A DNA stretch of 64,000 bases, from NCBI GenBank assembly GCA_037074705.1, contig CM073590.1:43652395-43716394 (forward strand), in the 5' to 3' direction. A program made the position numbers and the translations under genes. The notes below the pieces were generated by a model. The model was not told the origin of the DNA. It made no database searches and was given only the letters and a program-made list of their open reading frames with translations. The stretch is from Zhengitettix transpicula. Taxonomy: Eukaryota; Arthropoda; Insecta; Orthoptera; Tetrigidae. Positions 57,845-64,000 of this stretch are shown here, one piece after another (positions within the stretch are counted from its first letter, which is position 1; every line of letters starts with the position of its first letter).

Positions 57845-58462
57845 CCAAAGTTCCAGGTGGCAGAGAACGAGAACATCGACCGTGTGTATTAAAAATTTAA
57901 TGTGTAGAATCAGTGAATAATGGCCTTTTTAGTGAGTGTTGTCCTCAAGCTCCAAGAATCAGATCTGGTACCAGAAAGACATTCGTGAGTACAAAGCAAT
58001 TATTTAAAATCTGTAAACGAGGATTAAAGATAGAAGTCAGATTTCGTTCGTTTTCTTTTCATTTAGTTTCTTTCATTTAGTTTATTTTCATATTGTATTA
58101 AGATAGCTTCAATGAGATTGAATTGTTAATCTTAGTTTATAAATTGGATTGTTCTTACTATCAAACCCAGTAATGACCCCGAGATAAAGAGAATATCGAC
58201 GTATTTGATTGTAAAATATGAAGTTGAATTTTTCCTAGAACGCCCCGAATTCAAAAATGAAATAAAATATTTGTTTGTTAACTTGATGAAATTCGGCGTA
58301 TTAAGTAGGGATTACCATTTGTACTTTTAAAGAATAAAATTTTTGATCATAATAATTTTGTTAATTAATTCTTTTAATTAAGACCACCTTTTTACTTATT
58401 ACATAAATTGGCTTCAACAACTTGGGGCTAATTTAATTCATTTACTCCTATTAATTATTACA
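57845..58462 (+). mobile_element. LTR H (TA-targeted family), 5' truncated
   Basis: It aligns with LTR F from about GGTTCCAG/AGTTCCAGGTGGC onward. GTCAGATTTCGTTCG is at 58036 and the signature ATCAAACCCAGTAATGACCC at 58160. The 3' end has ATTACATAAATTGGCTTCAA, CAACTTGGGGC and then TTAATTATTACA beside (TA)n. The U3 start is missing. Confidence 0.65.
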
Positions 58463-58515
<53 letters not shown>

Positions 58516-58516
58516 A
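58463..58516. repeat. (TA)n microsatellite with TG interruptions
   Basis: A TA tract of about 54 bp is interrupted by TATGTATA. It joins LTR H to an inverted composite element. Confidence 0.9.
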
Positions 58517-59170
58517 ATGTCTGTGTGACCCCTAAGCGCTCCTAAACCATTCATTCTATTGCAATAAAACTTCGGTAAATTGATGTGCGCATCCCCCCCA
58601 GAAGGTTATGTCGGGTTTTCGAAGCGTTAGGCAGCTACCTAGGGGATGAAATTTAAAAACATCCTATAATGGCCGATATTATCGTTGATTAATTACTTTT
58701 TGGGGGTCTATGTGTTGACTATCTATCCAGATGTATTTAGTGTATAATTTTAACCCCTAAAATAACCAATAAGGGAGGGGGTGGAGGAGCGTTATATAAA
58801 AAATCGTGAAAAAACGAAATAGGTGTCAAATCTAGTGTTATAGAAATCACTGAGATTAATTCTTACATTAATTATGCCAGTTATAGTTCAGCCCCGAGGT
58901 GTGGGGGTGTGGGAGGAAGTGGGTGAATTGCCGTTATATAAAAGTAATGAGTTAAGAACTGAGATTGATGTTGAATTTAGGGTTATGGAAGTCGCTGAGT
59001 TTAATTTTGACATTTACCATACTGATTAAGATGTAGTTCAACCCCCTAGGAGTGGAAGAGTGTGAAACAAACTTCCATCTTCTTAAACGCGTAGAGAAAT
59101 TTACATCAAACTTTGCTCACATTTTAATTACGATCCGGGAACAAGCAACGAGGAATTAACCTACCAACTC
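58517..59170 (-). repeat. Composite satellite element R8, minus orientation, divergent
   Basis: On the minus strand monomer landmarks (ATAACCCTAAATTC, CTAGATTTGACACC and C-rich tracts) are recognisable but diverged. The end near 59090-59170 matches the tail variant at 17090-17190. The TA-proximal part (GTGTGACCCCTAAGCGCTCC) is a sequence not seen elsewhere in the window. Confidence 0.5.
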
Positions 59171-60063
59171 TAGGATTGGGGCACGGAATTTTAAAAAAAA
59201 ATACTCACCTGACATTATAAGTGTCCAATTAAATTTTTTCGGGGTGCTGAATTTGATACTTTTATTCTATAACTTTTAAATGTCTAATTTCAATTTCAAC
59301 GGCAACGGACTGAAGCACCCTTACGGTACTGGTTGGTATGGAATGGGTATACATAAAAATTAATGCAATAAAGACCGAGATCCGTGTCTATGTTGGTGTT
59401 GCAGGAGTCGATGACTTTTATTCTCGCATTAACCATGGTGGCTAAGGAAATTTTATGTTCCTCGACTTGGCAGTGGACGTGGGTGAAAAAATGTTACCCA
59501 GAGTATTTTAGACGGTCTTAAGTTATCGGTTATATTTTCAATTTTCTTAGGGTAACGGGTAAAATTTAGGTCTTAATTTAATTACAAGTTGTGTTTTTTA
59601 CTCCTTTAACTTACCTAGAATATTTTATACCTTAAAGTTAGCGATTATTTTTAAATTTTTTAATTTCGTGTAATTTTTAGACTCTCTTATTTAAATATAG
59701 TAGGACAATCGAGTTGTTAAAGTACTTACAGTCATCATCCTGGTTTATTTTACGTCCGCTCCCGTTGATACTGGTTAGATTAAATGTTTACCAATGGAAT
59801 AAAAATATCTATGCGGCCAAGAGTTGACAAGAGTAAAGACATTCTATGCTCCCACAATATCATATGGTTTACTGCAAAGAGATATATAAACATAATAGAC
59901 AGGCTATATCAGCGATACAGCGCTCTGGGTGGCAGCAACAAACAACACTCACCGCCTTTTTATATACCGCCCACTTCACCGAAATTCTTAGTTGTGTTTA
60001 CGCTATTGATGGTGAAAATTTTAAAGTTTTTGTGTTAAAGTGTATTGTTTGTTAATATAAATT
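59171..60063. other. No recognised feature
   Basis: AT-rich. The last ~100 bp before 60064 may be the 5' UTR of the THAP-like frame, which is inference from position only. Confidence 0.4.
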
Positions 60064-60150
60064 ATGCCCAGCGTGTGTTCAGCCTACAATTGTAATAATC
60101 GTAGTTCGAAAACATGAAATATCGTATTTTAAGCATCAGCATAATATTCA
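60064..60150 (+). pseudogene. THAP zinc-finger N-terminal fragment
   Basis: The frame opens MPSVCSAYNCNNRSSKT, then hits a TGA. Skipping two bases there, EISYFK follows. THAP domains start M-P-x-x-C-x(2-4)-C-x-N-R and continue with a short loop to (I/L)-S-F-x-x-F-P, so both halves fit the C2CH module's first 25 residues. The rest of the domain, including the His ligand and AVPTIF box, is not found. The fragment could be a first exon of a host THAP gene, a P-element-type transposase relic, or a chance capture. Only the family call is supported. Confidence 0.5.
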
Positions 60151-60192
60151 TACGAAATATAGCCAAATGTAGAAAAAATAAGTGAAAATATA

Positions 60193-60240
60193 AATACCAC
60201 GCAACGTTTCTGGGATCCTTGTACCCTTCTTCAGGTGCTA
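60193..60240 (-). ncRNA. Hammerhead-like motif 4
   Basis: On the minus strand: stem I TAGCAC pairing with GTGGTA (one mismatch), an exact consensus core CTGAAGA (CUGANGA), stem II GGG/CCC, GAAA, and stem III ACG-TTG-CGT. The one clear defect is the cleavage-site base, which is G or missing where a non-G is needed. It is the best-preserved core of the four. Confidence 0.5.
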
Positions 60241-60248
60241 AGAAGAGC

Positions 60249-60320
60249 CTAGAGCGACACAACTGCACTTGTTAATTGACAAAACTCAAAAGATTTTGAG
60301 ATGCAGTTGTGTCGCTCTAG
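60249..60320. repeat. Exact 19 bp inverted repeat (hairpin, 34 nt loop)
   Basis: CTAGAGCGACACAACTGCA at 60249-60267 is the exact complement of 60302-60320. It adjoins hammerhead-like motif 4, and both are probably parts of one Penelope-like terminal repeat. Confidence 0.8.
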
Positions 60321-60724
60321 ACTATTTTGTCTGTATTTGACTATCTTTCTTATTATTTTTCAATCTAACGTATTACGCGTTTTTTCATTTCTACCTTGAC
60401 TTATTGGTAGGTCGTATTTTCCAAATTTATTTATTCTTCATGATCATCTATGCTTCAAACGTGGTAGTGCCTTGTCCAGTCCATGTTATTTATATGTCTT
60501 TGGTTTACTGGCAATTCAATTGTTTTCAGAGTAGGAGTGCGTTCGCTTCACATAATTGAGTTCGTGTATAACATATAATTTCAGTTTATTGTGATATTTC
60601 ACAATATCATCTTTGCTTTTTACAATATAATTTGTAATCGTCAAAAATCGTTATCAGTGTCGAATTAGTTGTTCCACCGAAACAACAGGCGATAGGTCGA
60701 TCTACACCTTTTTCACAAAAGAAA

Positions 60725-60895
60725 ATGGAATTACGAGCTTCCGAAACAGACGAGCAACGGAAAGTAAGACTGAAAACCAATCGAGCACGCACCACTCACG
60801 TCACTTCGTCAGAATCAGACGAGCAAGACTGGAAAAGATCAAGTACGCACTCCTCAATCCAGACGAACACTGCATGCAGCTGCATTCCATTAAGA
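60725..60895 (+). pseudogene. Helitron Rep/Hel N-terminal segment
   Basis: From ATG at 60725 the frame reads MELRASETDEQRKVRLKTNR and continues with Ser/Glu-rich sequence. Arg-rich starts with R-A-x-E-T-x-E-Q-x-x-x-R are usual for animal Helitron proteins. The frame ends at a stop near 60893, well before the next conserved block. Confidence 0.6.
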
Positions 60896-60899
60896 TAAA

Positions 60900-61380
60900 T
60901 TTTGATTACAGTTTTCATCCAAGTGTGGTTATTGGAAAAAATGGATACAAATGTGCATGTTTTGCAGTGCTCTCAAATTTAATAATGAAACACCACGAAT
61001 GTGCTGAGCGGGTGGAAAAGTGAAATTGACGAATTACATTCGCCATCAGAATCATTATCAACGTTGGGATCAGATGACACAAGCCAAGCGAAGCATTTCT
61101 TGGTAACAATTCTCAAGTACAATTTCTGTTTTCAGATGGCATCGTTAACAACAAATATCGTACGGGAGAATTACATACCAACATTAAAGTGCAAGGAAAA
61201 ATTTATCATCGTGCAGGATCTCTACTACCACTGCCGAACGATGAATATACTTATCTTCAAATTTATTTCATAGGAAACATTGATGAAAAAATCGATCAAC
61301 GTTGTCGATTCAATATAGGCACTAAACGAGAAATTGTCGTTCATTACAAACTTTATCCGATCAAAACAACTATTTAATTC
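60900..61380 (+). pseudogene. Helitron-like N-terminal domain
   Basis: Pieces in changing frames read CAVLSNLIMKHHECAE, then KSEIDELHSPSESLSTLGSD, TSQAKHFLVTILKYNFCFQM, NIVRENYIPTLK and KIYHRAGSLLPLPNDEYTYL, then QIYFIGNIDEKIDQRC. These blocks and their order are those of the conserved region between the N-terminus and the Rep domain in insect Helitrons. At least three frameshifts occur (near 61000, 61185 and 61375). Confidence 0.75.
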
Positions 61381-61439
61381 AAAATTCTAAACTGAACGAC
61401 TCCTCTATTTTCGATTAATTCAAAGAATGTTGCGTTCCG

Positions 61440-62190
61440 AAGAGTAAATTCATTTACGTTATGCAGTTGTTAATGATGGCAATGTGAATCCCAATGAATT
61501 GGGAAAAATGGTTATACTACCGGTCACATTTACAGAGAGTTCACGGCACATGCATGAATACGTACAAGATACAATGACGTATGTTCGTGCATATGGCCGC
61601 CAAGATTTGTTTATTTCACATGTAATCCTACGTGGGACGAAATAAAATAGCTTTTGTTAACAGGACAATCATCATCGAATCTTCATGATATTTCCACGCG
61701 CGTGTGCAAACAAAAATTGAAGTCTTTAATGGATTTCATTGTCAAGAATCACGGTTTTGATGAGACGCGCTGTTCGATGTATACCATTGAATGGCAGAAG
61801 AGAGGAATGCAACATGCAGACATTTCGATTTTGTTGATCGAAAAAATCACACCAGATCAAATTGATCAAGTCATCTCAGCTGAAGTACCAGATGTCAACA
61901 TTGACCCAGACTTATTTGAAGTCACCATAAAAAACATGATTCATGGTCCATGTGGATTACTCAACAACAATTCTCCATGAATGTCTAATGGGAAACGTAC
62001 GAAACGATACCCCAGTGATTTAATTCCCGAGACTATAACTGGCAATGACGGATATCCCCTCTATCGTCAACGATTAACTGAAGTTGGCGGCAAATCAATC
62101 ACTTTAATCGTACGAAACAATGATGAAGTCGATAATCGTTGGGTTGTTCACCATTACTCTGGAAAGCATACACAACACACATGAATTTCT
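61440..62190 (+). pseudogene. Helitron Rep domain, HUH motif damaged
   Basis: VNDGNVNPNELGKMVILP, HMHEYVQDTMTYVRAYGR and QDLFISHV (61465-61620) lead to the Rep core. RGMQHADISILL (about 61801-61836) stands where the histidine-hydrophobic-histidine motif should be; the first His is kept (61813) but the second reads Asp (61819-61821). NMIHGPCGLLNNNSP is followed by TGA where a Cys is usual, then KRYPSDLIPE, ETITGNDGYPLYRQR and VDNRWVV. The lost His would remove metal binding, so even apart from the stops the nickase is dead. Confidence 0.8.
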
Positions 62191-62213
62191 AATATTGTAA
62201 TTCGAAGAAATCG

Positions 62214-62650
62214 ATGAAGTACATTTGCAAATATGTCAACAAAGGAAGCGATATGGCAGTTTTTGGAGTTGGAAATGCAACTGCAACAGTGATGAAATCG
62301 ACCATTATCAACTGGGACACTACACTAGTAGCAATGAAACTGTATGGCGCATTTTATTATTTCCAATACACGAAAGACATCCAACAGATGTTCATTTAAC
62401 AGTGCACCTCGAAAATGGGCAGCGCTTGTACTTCACAATATAAAATGCACGTGAAAGAGGATTGTCACCACCGGCAACAAAGTTAACAGCATTTTTCTCA
62501 TCGTGTGGGGATGATATGTTTGCAAAGACGCTACTTTACTCTGAAGTGCCGACATACTATACATGGAATGCAACAGCGAAAAAGTTTCAACATCGCACAC
62601 GAGGTAAACCAGTTGAAGTAACCTCAATTTATATTCGACCGACGCGTTAG
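62214..62650 (+). pseudogene. Helitron Rep C-terminal part with tyrosine motif
   Basis: MKYICKYVNKGSDMAVF (from 62214) carries the two-tyrosine Y-x(3)-Y segment that supplies the nucleophiles in Helitron Rep. The intervening homologous block then shifts frame (DEIDHYQLGHYTSSNETVWR, then LFPIHERHPTDVHLTVHLEN) and continues to YSEVPTYYTWNATAKKF. These follow the known order between Rep and helicase. Confidence 0.75.
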
Positions 62651-63189
62651 GCCGTCTGTACACTGCTCGCACAAACAATGCAGAATGTTTTTCCTTACGT
62701 ATACTGTTAATCAACGTACGTGAACCGACATCCTTTCATGATCTGAGAACATCAAACGGTCATGTATGAGTCACTTATCGTGAAGCTTGCAAATAATTAA
62801 AACTTCTTGAAAACGATGCATATTGGGACAATTCACTCTCCGATGCATCGAATACTGCTCAATCACAGCAAATACGCACGTTATTTGCAATCATATTGAC
62901 AAAGTGCTTTCCATCATATCCAAAAGACCTTTGGGAAAAATACAGGCTTCATGAGTGAAGACAACCTACTTCGTCAAAATCCGGACGTGTATAATGAGGC
63001 ATTAGTTTTGATTGAGGACATATTATTTGGCAATTACTAACATAACACTGGTAAAATTGGGAATGACTCCGCAAAATCTATCTAAAAACTAATTATAAGA
63101 TCGTGATTTGCAACCAGAAACACACTTTGATGTCGACGAATTGGGTATATTTGTTCAACGAAACTTCCGAAACTGGTTCTAGAACAACG
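62651..63189 (+). pseudogene. Degraded linker between Rep and helicase
   Basis: Frames change often. Readable fragments include EDNLLRQNPDVYNEALVLIE (about 62958-63017), typical of the region upstream of the helicase in insect Helitrons. No intact stretch exceeds about 25 codons. Confidence 0.6.
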
Positions 63190-63998
63190 CATAGTGTATA
63201 ACAGAATTATGCATGCAATTACAAGTCAAAGCGGTGGATTGTATTTGCTAGATGCACGGAAAAAACCTTTCTCATTTCACTTATTTTGGAAGCCATAAGA
63301 TCACGAAAACATATTGCATTGGCAATTGCATCTTCTGGAATTGCGGCAACTCTTTTGGATGGTGGCAGAACAGCGCATAAATTGCTGATGAATATGCAAA
63401 TCACAGAGACACCAATATGCAATATCAACAAAAATTCTGTAATTGATAAAATACTCCAATAATGTCAACTCATAATATGGAACAAATGTACTTTGGCACA
63501 TAAAAAAGCATCGGAAGCGCTTCATCGTATACTACAAGAGTTCAGAGGAAATCAACAACCCTTCGGTGACGCACTAATTTTGTCTGACGCTTTTCGACAA
63601 ACACGTTCAACACCCGCTGAGGAACTTAATGAATGTCTCAAATCATAACTTTTATGGCGACACGTACATACGCTGACTCTGAAGACAAATATGCGTGTAC
63701 AACTACTGCATTCTGAGCATTTCACAAAATATGTGGTGGATATTGGGAATGGGAAATTGGCAATCGATGAATCCATACAAAGTATCACATTGCCATCAAA
63801 CTTTTGTAATATCACAGAAACCACAGCCGACTTTATTTACAAAGTTTTCCCAGATATTGCACAGAATTACAAAAATCATGAGTGGCTCAGTGAACGTGCT
63901 ATATTAGCAGCCAAATACAACCATGCCAATGCCATGAATTTCAGACTTCGAAACGAAATACCAGGGGAAGCAACAACGTTTAAGTCCATCGACTTTGT
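63190..63998 (+). pseudogene. PIF1-like helicase of the Helitron, Walker A lost
   Basis: ITSQSGGLYLLDA (63216-63256) should be followed by P-G-G-T-G-K-T-F. Here only a broken KTFLISLILEAIRSRKH remains after a deletion of roughly ten bases plus a frame change. IALAIASSGIAATLLDGGRT then AHKLLMNMQI (Ia region) and later pieces QLIIWNK (DE-type Walker B lost), ILQEFRGNQQPFGDALILS and NYKNHEWLSERAILAAKYN follow PIF1 order to the window end. ATPase activity is impossible. The window cuts the gene at 64000. Confidence 0.8.
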
Positions 63999-64000
63999 AA

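Larger units (their letters stand above)
60600..64000 (+). mobile_element. Decayed Helitron, continuing past the window
   Basis: Rep (HUH-type) and PIF1-like helicase regions follow in Helitron order on the plus strand, with many stops and frameshifts. The 5' TC terminus was not identified and the 3' end (hairpin and CTRR) lies beyond the window. Helitrons normally transpose as rolling-circle replicons. Confidence 0.85.

Overview
The window looks like repeat-rich, AT-rich arthropod (most likely insect) nuclear DNA. I found no intact host gene in 64 kb. The evidence for an insect-like genome is the mix of element types: a mariner relic, a jockey-like reverse transcriptase relic, Ty3/gypsy LTR elements with a tRNA-Lys-type primer site, a Penelope-like GIY-YIG relic with hammerhead-like motifs, tRNA-derived SINEs and a Helitron. 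All protein-coding remains carry stops or frameshifts, or are cut off.

Layout. 1-17.2 kb is dominated by head-to-tail composite repeat elements. Each has a head (TAGCTGGGTGCCCGGC...), a variable number of ~300 bp C-rich monomers, and a tail (GTGTTTGTTTCCTGGTCGC... ending in a TACAAACA-type tract and CTTTATTTATTAGA). A ~5 kb unit is duplicated at 3.75-9.12 and 9.82-14.6 kb. The same family returns at 28.5-31.6 kb, and inverted at 52.5-54.8 and 58.5-59.2 kb. A small mariner derivative lies at 2.16-2.36 kb.

18.6-39.5 kb and 57.8-58.5 kb hold at least eight related ~1 kb LTRs. Most abut (TA)n microsatellites, in both orientations. One (32.53-33.77 kb, minus) is a 5' LTR followed by a primer site, a leader and a coiled-coil gag fragment. 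That gag fragment and the adjoining satellite were copied in inverted orientation, giving 573 bp arms at 29.87-30.44 and 31.40-31.97 kb. A foldback-type element forms a 1.14 kb palindrome at 39.58-40.72 kb, with a deletion derivative at 24.4-25.0 kb and two fragments.

40.83-45.31 kb is a decayed Ty3/gypsy element of another family (gag, protease, RT, RNase H, integrase, 3' LTR). 45.4-60.3 kb is a mosaic: a Penelope-like endonuclease relic, four hammerhead-like motifs, tRNA-derived SINEs, an exon-1-like fragment, and a THAP-domain fragment. From about 60.6 kb to the window end is a decayed Helitron with Rep and PIF1-type helicase remains; it continues past the window.

The parts do not form a pathway. 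The biology here is mobile-element biology: microsatellite-targeted LTR insertion, nested insertion, tandem growth of composite repeats, and inverted duplication. No sequence search was possible; family names rest on motifs read by eye, and boundaries of degraded repeats are approximate.
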